From Lysobacterales bacterium (GTDB taxonomy: Bacteria; Pseudomonadota; Gammaproteobacteria; Xanthomonadales; Marinicellaceae), in assembly GCA_026988115.1 (NCBI GenBank), contig JALSLV010000081.1:1-48796 (forward strand): a DNA stretch of 48,796 nucleotides, given 5' to 3'. Positions 26,174-35,100 of the stretch are shown here, piece after piece (position 1 is the first letter of the stretch; each line of letters starts with the position of its first letter). Below the pieces are notes generated by a model. It was not told the DNA's origin. It searched no databases and worked only from the letters and a program-made list of their open reading frames with translations. The position numbers and the translations under genes were made by a program.

Positions 26174-27123
26174 AAAGATTTTTAATGCTTTTATTTGTGC
26201 TCTGCAGCTTTAATGCAATAGCCAAAACCCTATTAGCCACAGGCACTATAGAATCAGAAAATACGCAACATGTCTTAATGCCGTTAGTCCAGTCCTTTAA
26301 TGGTAAAGTCAATGAAATGATTGCAGAAGGCACAGCGGTACAAAAAGGAGATTTTTTAGCCAGAATTGACGGTTCATCAGTTGATGGGAAAATAGAGTCA
26401 CTTAAAGAACAATTAGAAACCTTTACAGAAACAGCTAAAAAAAGTGAAATCGATGCGCAAATAACCTTAAACAATAGCCAAATTGCTTTTGAAAAAGCTC
26501 AAATAAATCAAAAAATTACTCAGATGAAAGCCCAATTGCCATTAGATTTTATTGGTGAGCTCAAATACAAACAAAATCAATTAGCTTATAAAAATGCACA
26601 AAAATCCTTTCAAAAAGCACAAAACGATTTAAACGAAGCCAAGCAAAAACAACAAGAAAAGTTACAATCAAATAAACAAGAGTATGCCCAAAAACAAAAA
26701 AAACTGAACGTGCAACAACAGTCACTAAAAAATTTAACGCTTTATGCAGAGCAAATGGGTTATGTTGTGTATTCGACTCATCCGTGGACAGGGAAAAAAA
26801 TACAAGCAGGCGATCAACTGCAAACAGGAATGGAGATTTTGAGTGTATCTCAAAACAATAAACTAAAAATTGTGGCTTGGCTTAATGCCATTGATATTCC
26901 GAATATAAAATTAAATCAGAAAGTTACGGTCAGTTTTGATGCCTATTTAACACAGTCTTACCCTGGGGAAATTACCTTGATCTCACAAGGAGGAGAAGAA
27001 AAAAAAGCGTGGGGCAATGGTCTGTATTACCGAATCGAAGTTAAGTTAATGGAAAAACCACAACTCAACTTACTCATTGGAATGAGTGCACTGATTGAAA
27101 TTCAGGAGCAAACTAATGAATAA
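26170..27123 (+). CDS. Periplasmic adaptor subunit 1 (HlyD/MacA-like)
   Basis: 317 residues with a signal peptide (about 1-18, ending NAIAK). A half-lipoyl domain (VLMPLVQSFNGKVNEMIAEGTAVQKGDFLARIDG, about 36-70) precedes a long Lys/Gln-rich coiled coil (about 75-190). Beta-barrel segments follow (VVYSTHPWTGKKIQAGDQLQTGMEILSVS; KLKIVAWLNAIDIPNIKLNQKVTVSFDAY; SYPGEITLISQGG). It is the first of three adaptor paralogues between the ATPase and the permease. It probably forms part of a periplasmic tube or ring over the permease. Confidence 0.87.
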   Translation: MKRFLMLLFVLCSFNAIAKTLLATGTIESENTQHVLMPLVQSFNGKVNEMIAEGTAVQKGDFLARIDGSSVDGKIESLKEQLETFTETAKKSEIDAQITLNNSQIAFEKAQINQKITQMKAQLPLDFIGELKYKQNQLAYKNAQKSFQKAQNDLNEAKQKQQEKLQSNKQEYAQKQKKLNVQQQSLKNLTLYAEQMGYVVYSTHPWTGKKIQAGDQLQTGMEILSVSQNNKLKIVAWLNAIDIPNIKLNQKVTVSFDAYLTQSYPGEITLISQGGEEKKAWGNGLYYRIEVKLMEKPQLNLLIGMSALIEIQEQTNE

Positions 27124-28069
27124 ATTTATGCTTATTTTCTTAATCTTAATTAGTTTGGTCACCTATGGCAAAGAAATAACCGTTGCAGGCGAACTCAAAG
27201 CATTGGATACGTCTGTTTATTCCCCACCTCGGATTAAAAACATCTGGCAATACACCATTTCTTTTATGGCAGAAAATGGTTCAGTTGTTCATTCTGGCAT
27301 GCCTGTATTAATGTTTAAAACTGACACCATTCAAACTAAACTGGTTGATTCCAAAGGCAAACTTTCAATCAAACAGAGTGAGTTAAAAAACAAACAGGTT
27401 AATAAAGTGGAAATATTTGCCAATAAAAAACTAGCCATTGAAGAAAAAAGAATGGAACTAGAAAAGGCAAAAAGAAAAGCACAACTACCCAAAAGTGTTA
27501 TTGCCAAAAATGAATACCTTGAAAATAAACTCAATGAACAATTGGCACAAAAAGATTTCGCTTGGGCGCAAAAAGACGAACAGTTAACAAGGCAAAAAAT
27601 CAAAGCAGAAGAAAGTATTTTGCAGGCTAAGATTAATAAACACGCCAATGAAGTCAACGCTTATCAAGATGCCATTAAGAAAATGAATCTTTTTGCAACA
27701 AAATCAGGGGTTGTTATTCATCAATCAAACTGGAGTGGCAATAAATTTTCCATTGGTGATTCCGTATGGAATGGGCAACGGGTTATCGAAGTGGCGGATT
27801 TAAGCAAGATTATTGCCCAATTAGAAATCAACGAAAACCAAATAAAGGACATTAAATTGGGACAAAAAGTTAAAATAATTTTAGACTCCTTACCTGATAA
27901 AGAATTTTTTGGCACTATCCAAAGCATTGCCAGTGTGGTAAGAATAAAATCCAAGGAACAACCTGCCAAAATATTAGACGCAACGGTAAAACTAGATAAA
28001 GTCGATGCCGAACTTATGCGTCCAGGCATGCGTTTAAGTGCCAAAATCACAACAGGAGAAGACTCATGA
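27116..28069 (+). CDS. Periplasmic adaptor subunit 2 (HlyD/MacA-like)
   Basis: About 317 residues from the ATG at 27116, with CAGGAG some 10 bp before it; a TTG at 27095 in the same frame is less likely because it would place seven charged residues before the signal peptide (MNKFMLIFLILISLVTYG). The layout matches the first adaptor: half-lipoyl motif (YTISFMAENGSVVHSGMPVLMFKT), coiled coil (about 70-190), second lipoyl half (MNLFATKSGVVIHQSNWSGNKFSIGDSVW), then a barrel (IIAQLEINENQIKDIKLGQKVKIILDS). It overlaps the first adaptor gene by 8 bp and the next by 4 bp. It is divergent in sequence from its neighbours. Confidence 0.85.
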   Translation: MNKFMLIFLILISLVTYGKEITVAGELKALDTSVYSPPRIKNIWQYTISFMAENGSVVHSGMPVLMFKTDTIQTKLVDSKGKLSIKQSELKNKQVNKVEIFANKKLAIEEKRMELEKAKRKAQLPKSVIAKNEYLENKLNEQLAQKDFAWAQKDEQLTRQKIKAEESILQAKINKHANEVNAYQDAIKKMNLFATKSGVVIHQSNWSGNKFSIGDSVWNGQRVIEVADLSKIIAQLEINENQIKDIKLGQKVKIILDSLPDKEFFGTIQSIASVVRIKSKEQPAKILDATVKLDKVDAELMRPGMRLSAKITTGEDS

Positions 28070-29277
28070 AGAAAGGGATTCTTTTAAGCGTTATTGTTGT
28101 CATGAATCTGAGTTTGTTAAGTTGCACCGAATCAGAAAAAAGTTTAATTCCAACAGTGGTCGCATCAAAACACCAAGTACAGTTTGTTATCAACGCACAA
28201 GGTGAACTCGAAGCAGCCAACGCCACACCGATTACTGCTGTCTCACAATCCATGCGTCCTTTAACTATTGCTTGGATTGAAAAAAATTACACCCACGTTA
28301 AAAAAGGCGATGTCATTGTTAAGTTTGATGGGCAAGGCTTTGAACAAGAGGTTGATGCTGCCCAATTTGAAATTGAAAAACTCATGCTAACAAAACTGCA
28401 AAAACAACGCGAAATGGGTTTGTTTTTAGATGATTTTAAAAACGAAGGTCAAGTGGTGGATTATGAGTACCAAATGGCTCAACAATTCAATATTGACAAC
28501 CCATTGCTGTACACCAAAATTGAAATGATTGATGCTGGAAATAACGAAGCTTTTTTACAAGAAAAAACCAAACACCTTAAAAAAATGGAAAGCCATTACC
28601 AAACAAAATCTCAATCTGAAATTAACTTAATTCAATCACAAGAGCATCTGCAACAAGCGAAATTAAAAACAAATCAAACAGGCTTGTCGGCATTAGAAGT
28701 CAAAGCCCCACACGATGGACTGCTGGTTTTGTCAAAAGGATGGGATGGCTCCCTACCCCAAACAGGAAAATCTATTTTTCCGGGCATGAAAATTGCAAAA
28801 CTTCCCGATTTAAGCACCATGAATGCAAAACTTTATGTGCCAGAAATTGAAGCCATTGGGTTAGAGAAAGGACAAGAAGTGCTTATCACTTTGCACGCCT
28901 ACCCTGAAAATCCCTATAAAGCCATCATCAAATCAGTCAGCAAAACCGCACAAACAAAACAACGCGACAATCCGGTTAAATATTTCATCGTTACCGCACA
29001 AATTCAACAAAAAGATGAAATGAAACTTATTCCTGGTCAACGCCTTGATGCAAAAATATTGACCAATAAAAAAGTCCACAGCATTAGCTTGCCTGTTCAA
29101 GCCATCTTCCGAAAAGGACAAGAAACGTGGGTTTATAAACAGCACAACGGTGATAAAAAATTTACTAAAAAAACGGTTCAAACAGGTCAATGCTCAACAA
29201 GTTTGTGTTTAATAAAATCAGGGATTAACGAGGGTGACGTCATTGCATTAACCAAACCTTTTGAGGAGAAAATCTAA
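28066..29277 (+). CDS. Periplasmic adaptor subunit 3, lipoprotein (MacA-like)
   Basis: 403 residues with a lipoprotein signal ending LSLLSC (Cys20), so unlike its two paralogues it is lipid anchored. Half-lipoyl motif VSQSMRPLTIAWIEKNYTHVKKGDVIVKFDG, helical hairpin (about 95-205), second lipoyl half LEVKAPHDGLLVLSKGW, barrel (MNAKLYVPEIEAIGLEKGQEVLITLHAY). A C-terminal membrane-proximal domain (SISLPVQAIFRKGQETWVYKQHNGDKKFTKKTVQTGQ) is absent from the other two and is the most MacA-like part. The start overlaps the preceding stop (ATGA), and the stop TAA shares a base with the permease ATG. Confidence 0.87.
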   Translation: MKKGILLSVIVVMNLSLLSCTESEKSLIPTVVASKHQVQFVINAQGELEAANATPITAVSQSMRPLTIAWIEKNYTHVKKGDVIVKFDGQGFEQEVDAAQFEIEKLMLTKLQKQREMGLFLDDFKNEGQVVDYEYQMAQQFNIDNPLLYTKIEMIDAGNNEAFLQEKTKHLKKMESHYQTKSQSEINLIQSQEHLQQAKLKTNQTGLSALEVKAPHDGLLVLSKGWDGSLPQTGKSIFPGMKIAKLPDLSTMNAKLYVPEIEAIGLEKGQEVLITLHAYPENPYKAIIKSVSKTAQTKQRDNPVKYFIVTAQIQQKDEMKLIPGQRLDAKILTNKKVHSISLPVQAIFRKGQETWVYKQHNGDKKFTKKTVQTGQCSTSLCLIKSGINEGDVIALTKPFEEKI

Positions 29278-30506
29278 TGGGAATTCTATTCAAACAAGCT
29301 ATTGTGGAAATGATGCACCATAAATTACGCACTTTATTGACTTTGCTGGGCATGGTTTTTGGCGTTGGAGCCGTTATTGCCATGCTCAGTATTGGTGAGG
29401 GGGCAAAAATTGAATCCACCAAATTAATTGAATCCATGGGTTTGCATAATTTAGTCATCAATGAAAAACAAAACGATGAAGACACATTAAAGGAAATCCG
29501 AAAAAACTCCTTAGGATTAAGCCTCAATGACATGAATGCCATGAAAAAATCATTGCCTTTTGTTACCAAAGTTTGCGCTGAGAAAAAAATAAAGACCTAT
29601 TCGGTGTTTTCCAAACAAGCCACCGCGGATAGTTCGGTATTAGCCATGAGTGAAAGTTGTTTTGATTTAACCAATTTAAAACTAGCCCAAGGCGAGTTTT
29701 TTAATCAAAACCATTCACTCTCCAACCAGCAAGTGGCAGTTATCGGCTCAGAAGTGGCTGACAAGCTTTTCCCAAATGAAAACGCCATAGGTCAATTTAT
29801 CAAAATCAACCACTTATGGCTAAAAGTTATTGGCGTTCTTGCGCAAGAAAAACTTAGTAAAAATGAAATACAAGGCATTAAACTGGGAGCCGAACACAAC
29901 CGCATATTTTTGCCCTTAACTACCGCCTTGAAACGGTTAAAGTTTGAAAATTTAGGCAGTCAAATCGATAGTATTCGTGTTGAAATAGATGAAAATACCA
30001 AGCCACAAGTGGCATCCTTAGCAATTAATAAATTGCTTAAACGTCGCCACGGTAATGTTGATGACTTTGAGTTAATCGTTCCGGCTTCTTTATTGAACCA
30101 ACAAAACAAAACCCAACAAATCTTTACCATAGTCATGTCCAGTATTGCGGGTATTTCTCTGCTTGTTGGCGGCATTGGCATCATGAACATCATGCTTGCC
30201 ACCATACTTGAACGCACCAAAGAAATCGGACTTATGCGTGCTCTTGGTGCAAAAAAGTCTGATATAAAAAATCAATTTTTAGTCGAATCCGCTACCATTG
30301 CCGCCGTTGGCGCCGTTCTTGGCATTGTGATGGGTGTGGTGTTGTCCTTCGCCATTCAATCCTTTGCCGACTGGCCGGTGCAATGGTCGCTGTTTTCAAT
30401 AATCCTAGCTGTGGGCGTGTGTTTATTGACAGGCATCGGCTTTGGCTATTACCCAGCTAAAAAAGCCGCCGAACTTGATCCTATTTTGGCGTTACAGAAG
30501 AATTAG
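29277..30506 (+). CDS. MacB-type FtsX ABC permease
   Basis: 409 residues with the four-helix MacB topology. TM1 (about 15-37, KLRTLLTLLGMVFGVGAVIAMLSIGEG) is followed by a large periplasmic MacB_PCD domain (about 40-275). Then come the FtsX core with IVMSSIAGISLLVGGIGIMNIMLATILERTKEIGLMRALGA, a third helix (about 340-362) and a fourth (about 372-392), ending PAKKAAELDPILALQ. It partners the ATPase at 25508-26173. No outer-membrane TolC-type gene is in the operon. The substrate is unknown; macrolide, peptide or lipoprotein export are all possible. Confidence 0.92.
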   Translation: MGILFKQAIVEMMHHKLRTLLTLLGMVFGVGAVIAMLSIGEGAKIESTKLIESMGLHNLVINEKQNDEDTLKEIRKNSLGLSLNDMNAMKKSLPFVTKVCAEKKIKTYSVFSKQATADSSVLAMSESCFDLTNLKLAQGEFFNQNHSLSNQQVAVIGSEVADKLFPNENAIGQFIKINHLWLKVIGVLAQEKLSKNEIQGIKLGAEHNRIFLPLTTALKRLKFENLGSQIDSIRVEIDENTKPQVASLAINKLLKRRHGNVDDFELIVPASLLNQQNKTQQIFTIVMSSIAGISLLVGGIGIMNIMLATILERTKEIGLMRALGAKKSDIKNQFLVESATIAAVGAVLGIVMGVVLSFAIQSFADWPVQWSLFSIILAVGVCLLTGIGFGYYPAKKAAELDPILALQKN

Positions 30507-30865
30507 TTTAAACTTACCTTCGACTGAAACCTCATTGTCATCCTCGTGAACGCAAAGATCTAGAGCCTAAATGTAAGTTTAACGATGTTGTAATTAGGTT
30601 GCCCTTTACTCAATTTTTATGAAATATCAAAAATTAAATAAAACTATTACCTATACCCAAATTTAACTAATACTAAAAAAACACCAATTTGTACTGATAA
30701 ACTTACATAATAGCGAGATACTAGATAAGTTTTTTCACAAATTGGTGTTTTTTATTCTTTTCCCTACAGTCTTAAGGTTACATAAAGCCTCAATTAATTA
30801 TTTAGAAGACCCGTTTTTATTTTATCTGGTAACTCTATAAGACTTTCGGTCATATAATCAATTTA
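30507..30865. repeat. Intergenic region with a dispersed repeat half-copy and a long hairpin
   Basis: 30537-30565 (GTCATCCTCGTGAACGC...) is a half-copy of the repeat at 10619. Further on, AAAAAACACCAATTTGT (30676-30692) is perfectly inverted at 30737-30753, and inside it AAACTTA (30699-30705) pairs with TAAGTTT (30726-30732). The right arm ends in a T-run, so on the plus strand this hairpin could end the ABC operon transcript about 250 bp after its stop. It may equally be a MITE relic. No gene is seen here. Confidence 0.6.
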
Positions 30866-31192
30866 TCAACGTCTTAAATAACAATTTAAAGATGATGAGG
30901 CAGATGATCCTATTCCTAGTACTGTTTCTCTTAATAAAGTTGCGCATAATCTTTCTGACCCTGCTGATACGCTATGAAATATCAAATTCCCTATTTGATT
31001 AGTCGTTTCATAAAATCCTATCCAGAATTCATCAGTGCCTGGATCAACAGTGCCTGGGTCTGTAATTACAATATCAACACAGTCTCCATTAAGATCAACA
31101 AGACAATTATCAGTAATTGATATTTGAGCACTTGATATTACAGGTAATAAAATCAATAGTGCTAGAGTTATTTTGTATAATAAATTTTTCAT
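30866..31192 (-). CDS. Small secreted protein, paralogue of the 31487-31729 product
   Basis: 108 residues from the ATG at 31192, chosen because an AGGAAG ribosome site precedes it and a signal peptide starts there (MKNLLYKITLALLILLPVISSA). The mature part is about 85 residues, with four Cys and blocks FWIGFYETTNQIGNLIFHSVS and ERLCATLLRE. These blocks align with WIGGWYSPSGTYHTVTGHSFIRCDSLLEE of the neighbouring gene. No known family is recognised. It lies downstream, in the same orientation, of its paralogue and of the large hybrid sensor gene. Confidence 0.65.
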   Translation of the reverse strand: MKNLLYKITLALLILLPVISSAQISITDNCLVDLNGDCVDIVITDPGTVDPGTDEFWIGFYETTNQIGNLIFHSVSAGSERLCATLLRETVLGIGSSASSSLNCYLRR

Positions 31193-31311
31193 TAGGTTTC
31201 TTCCTATATATAAGTTAATTAATCGTAAACTACAACTGTTTACGTCTATTGCCAACTTTACAATTGGCACGTTGAATTATGAGGTGTTCGTTTTATTATT
31301 TGTTTTAGTTT

Positions 31312-31329
31312 TACGACATTAAATTTATT
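31312..31329 (-). promoter_or_regulatory. Upstream motif shared by the two small secreted-protein genes (copy 1)
   Basis: TACGACATTAAATTTATT lies 120 bp upstream of the start at 31192. A near-identical word (TACGACATTAATTTTATT, 31852-31869) lies 123 bp upstream of the paralogous start at 31729. Sequence around both is similar over about 60 bp. This may be a shared control element or merely the remains of a tandem duplication. Confidence 0.4.
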
Positions 31330-31486
31330 TAAGATATTAATAAATTTTTAGTCGTTTTTGTTAGCCTTGGAATAATTTGAGACTATTGCTAATCTCATAA
31401 AACACTTCCATGTGCAACATCTGTTATTACAAAGTAATAAAATAGATATTATTTGTAATATCCTTTAACGTTTATGGTTTTTTTAA

Positions 31487-31729
31487 TTAAGCTCTATGAC
31501 ATTCATTGATGATTACATCTTGACCTTCTGTAGCTTCTTCTAATAAAGAGTCACAACGGATAAATGAGTGACCTGTAACAGTGTGATAAGTTCCAGAAGG
31601 ACTATACCATCCACCAATCCAGATTTGCACTCCTGGATCTGTATCTGAGCCAATAGCTTTACGTGCTGATGATAGCACTGGTAACAAGATTAGTGTTGCT
31701 AACATAATATTGATTAATGATTTTTTCAT
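31487..31729 (-). CDS. Small secreted protein, paralogue of the 30866-31192 product
   Basis: 80 residues from the ATG at 31729, with a signal peptide MKKSLINIMLATLILLPVLSSA. The mature part is about 58 residues with two Cys (FIRCDSLLEEA, INECHRA). Alignment with the downstream gene is clear in the signal peptide, the WIG(G/F) block, the H-T/S-V motif and the C-x-x-LL(R/E)E block. The gap to the downstream gene is about 300 bp with no other frame. Role unknown; small Cys-bearing secreted products could be peptides, inhibitors or surface factors. Confidence 0.62.
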   Translation of the reverse strand: MKKSLINIMLATLILLPVLSSARKAIGSDTDPGVQIWIGGWYSPSGTYHTVTGHSFIRCDSLLEEATEGQDVIINECHRA

Positions 31730-31851
31730 AATTTTTCCTATTTTGTTGATTAAATTATATAGTGTAAACAAATGAGTTTACACTTTAGTATCAAATTAAA
31801 TTATTTGACCTTTGCTAGTATAATGATTTGTTTTGGTATTAGTTTTAACAC

Positions 31852-31869
31852 TACGACATTAATTTTATT
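31852..31869 (-). promoter_or_regulatory. Upstream motif shared by the two small secreted-protein genes (copy 2)
   Basis: TACGACATTAATTTTATT lies 123 bp upstream of the 31729 start. It corresponds to the word at 31312-31329 at nearly the same distance from the paralogous gene. Confidence 0.4.
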
Positions 31870-31933
31870 CATCATACCTATTAAAATTTTAGTTGCTCCC
31901 CTGTACAGTTTCACAACGTTATTGGTAAATAAT

Positions 31934-31976
31934 TGCCACACTCATTGTGGAGCGTCGCGGAACAATGAGTGTGGCA
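31934..31976 (-). terminator. Strong 15-bp hairpin downstream of the hybrid sensor gene
   Basis: TGCCACACTCATTGT (31934-31948) is perfectly inverted at 31962-31976 around a 13-nt loop. It stands about 150 bp after the stop of the minus-strand sensor gene and is followed on that strand by AATTATTT, only a weak U-tract. It may end that transcript. The rest of 31730-32122 shows no gene that I trust. Confidence 0.45.
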
Positions 31977-32122
31977 GGCTTTTAAAAACTCATCTTGTTA
32001 GATAAAATTCAATTAACTAACAATGTAAAAACTAAGCCTTATTTGTTTGTAGTATATGTGCTAACTTCGATAAAACTTGACCATTACATACATACCTTAA
32101 TGACAAAAAATTTATTGCTAGC

Positions 32123-35100
32123 CTATTTCTTAAGTTTATTCATCGTTTGATACTCTTTGGGACTTACTCCATAACGTTTCTTGAATATTTGTGAAAAATA
32201 TGAAACAGAACTAAAGCCGCAATTGTCCGATGTAATAGATACTTGGTATCCTTTCTTGAGTAAAGAAGTGGCATTCTTAAATCTGTGTTCCCGCAAGAAG
32301 TCCAGTGGGGACATATTTAATAAAGCTTTGGTTTTTCTTTGCAATTGCCTTTCACTAACAAACATAAGACTTGCTATGTTTTGTAAGGTAAAAAACGTGT
32401 CGCGGTAATTTTCTTCAATAATATCTTTTAGCTTTTTAATGAACTTTCCATCTACTTCTGTAAATTCAGAGTAATTACCTTTTTGAATGTGCCTTTGATT
32501 TTTTTTATTTAATAGACTTCTTATTTTAAGAACATTTTTTATTTGGAAAACCAACTCATCTGCATCAAATGGTTTATTAATATACATATCCATACCTTCT
32601 CGCCATCCTTTAATTCTACTAGATTTCTCTGATAAGGCTGTTAATAAAATCAAAGGAATATGCGAAGTAATAATATCACTCCGTATGATACGACAAAGTT
32701 GAAATCCATCAACAAATGGCATCATAACATCACTGACAATTACATCTGGAACTGACTTTAAAGCACGTGCAATTCCTGCCTGTCCATTTTCTTCAAGCAA
32801 GCAGTTAAAATCCTGTCTTAAGACATTGTTAATATACTCGCGCATATCCTTATTGTCCTCAATTATTAAGACAGTTGCTTTATCTTCATTAATTATTGTG
32901 TTGTGAGTCTTGGATATTTTAGGTATATTTTTAGTTAGATTTATTTCTTTAATCGGAAAAAAAATACTAAATAGCGACCCTTTATTGACTTCACTGACTA
33001 CTTTTATTTTAGCGTGATTTATTTCAGCTACTTCTTTTACAATTGCCAAACCAATGCCACTGCCTTCGATATTTTGATGAAAATTAATACGGCCGAATCT
33101 TTTAAATATTTCTTTTTTTTGCTTTGCATTAAATCCTATGCCATTATCTTTCACATAAATTTCAATTCCATCATTGTGTACAGTGGTTCCAAGTTTAATG
33201 ACACCTCCCTTTTTGGTATATTTAAAAGCATTTGAAAGAAAGTTGCCCACAGTTAACTCTAAGGCGTCGTCGGTAATAGAGATTTCTGAATCATCAAGGT
33301 TGTCATATGAAAAAGATAAACCTTGTTTTTGAGCGTGATACAGATACGGCTCTGCGATAAGCCTTAGCCTTACTGCCAATTTAACTGATTCAAATTTATG
33401 TTTATTATTCTCAATTGTCAGAGAGAGTTGTAAAATTTGATTGACTAACCTCAATAATCGATTTGAATTTCTTTGTACCATTTGTAGAATTTTTAAATTA
33501 GACTCGTCAGTTTCTTGTTTCAAAAGTTGTGCAATGGGGCCTTTAATTAATGTGATTGGAGTCTTGAATTCATGTGTAACATTTGCAAATATTTCATCTT
33601 TTCTTACAATCAGTTCTTCAAGTTCTTCTTTTTGTTTTTGAATGTGCTGTGTTTGCTTTGAAACTTGAGCACGTAGGTATTTATTTTGTTGGTCTTGCTT
33701 GTTTATTTTATGGCGAATTAGTAAGTAGCTAATAAATAGAAGAAGTAATGCATAACAAACATAAGCCCACCAAGTAAGCCAAGGTGCTGGTGCAATATTT
33801 ATTTCTAAATTGATGCCCTTGTTGTTCTCGAGTTTATTAATTGCCTTTAAGGAGAGCTTATAGTTGCCATGCTTTAAATTTGTAAAATTTAGATGTTTGT
33901 TGCCGTTATTAATTTCTACCCATTGAGTAAAAACTGGTTCAAGTTTATAAAAATACTTAGTATTATTTACATCATAGAAATTTAAGTATACAAATTCTAA
34001 GTCGATAATGGTGTCTTTATATCCAAAGTTTAATAAGCTTTTCTCTTCAATAGGTTTATCAAGAACAAAACCATTGGATGATTCTATTTGCTCGATTACC
34101 TCCTTTCTATTTAAATAAAGTTTGTTAAATATTAGTTTTGGTTTTTGTTGATTTGTACTTATTAAGTTAGGATTGAAATTAACAAAGCCATGCAATCCTG
34201 CAAAAAGTAAATTGTTTTCAAAAGCTAATGAAGAGTTAGTTAATGAAAGGTAATTTCCATCTAAATTATTTGTAAACAGTACACTTTTTTTGGTTACCGT
34301 ATCAAGCTGAATTAAACCGTTGATACTGCCTAACCATACAGAGTGTGGTTTACTATTATTACTTTGGATTTGCATTATATAATTTGACGGTGAAAAAACC
34401 CCATTATCAAAATAATGTTGTATTAACTGTTTCTTTGAATCTATATGGTATAAACCTTGATTTAACACTCCTATAAATAACTCATCATTAGCATTAAAAT
34501 GAATTGCTGTGATAGTTTTTTCTTTGAGAAATTCAAAGCTATTTGTATAATTCTTTATGTCATTAGAAGAATCTAAATACAAAATACCAGCAGAAGTTGG
34601 AAATAACATTTCATTCTTACTATTTTTGGCATATTTAGTAATAGGGACATTGAGAAAATTAGCGTTGGGCATTATTATTTTTTTTACTGTTTTCTTCATA
34701 GTTGAAAATAAATATAAACCATTATTTGTCCCAATAATAAGGAAGTTTTTATCTCGTTTGATACTAAAAAAGACTTTGGATATTTGTTTTCCGTCAGTGG
34801 CTTTATACAAGCTGTTATTTAGATGGTTGTAGCCCAATAATCCCTTTGAAGTTGATAACCAAATTATTTCATCGTCTAGCAAAAGAGAATATACTACATA
34901 ATTATTTTTGTAATTATCTGGATTAATTTTCGAACATGTATTCGTTAAAGAATTGTATTTTATTAAACCCTTATCAGTACCAATCCAAAAGGTGTGGAAT
35001 TTATCAATTATAACGCTATTGACTTTAGGATTATCTGCGCAATAAAAACTTCCCTTGATATTTGTTTCATAAGAAAACTTATATTTGTTTAAATTTAACA

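Noticed and set aside
31911..32003. Second attC site around the hairpin at 31934
   Set aside because: GTTAGAT at 31997 fits an R' box, but the opposite box (TCACAAC) does not pair with it beyond AAC/GTT, L''/L' pairing is absent and there is no cassette gene; a terminator is the simpler view.
31772..32005. 77-residue plus-strand frame upstream of the small secreted genes
   Set aside because: It covers the promoter region of the minus-strand gene and the 15-bp hairpin; composition and Cys/His pattern look random, and no ribosome site precedes it.
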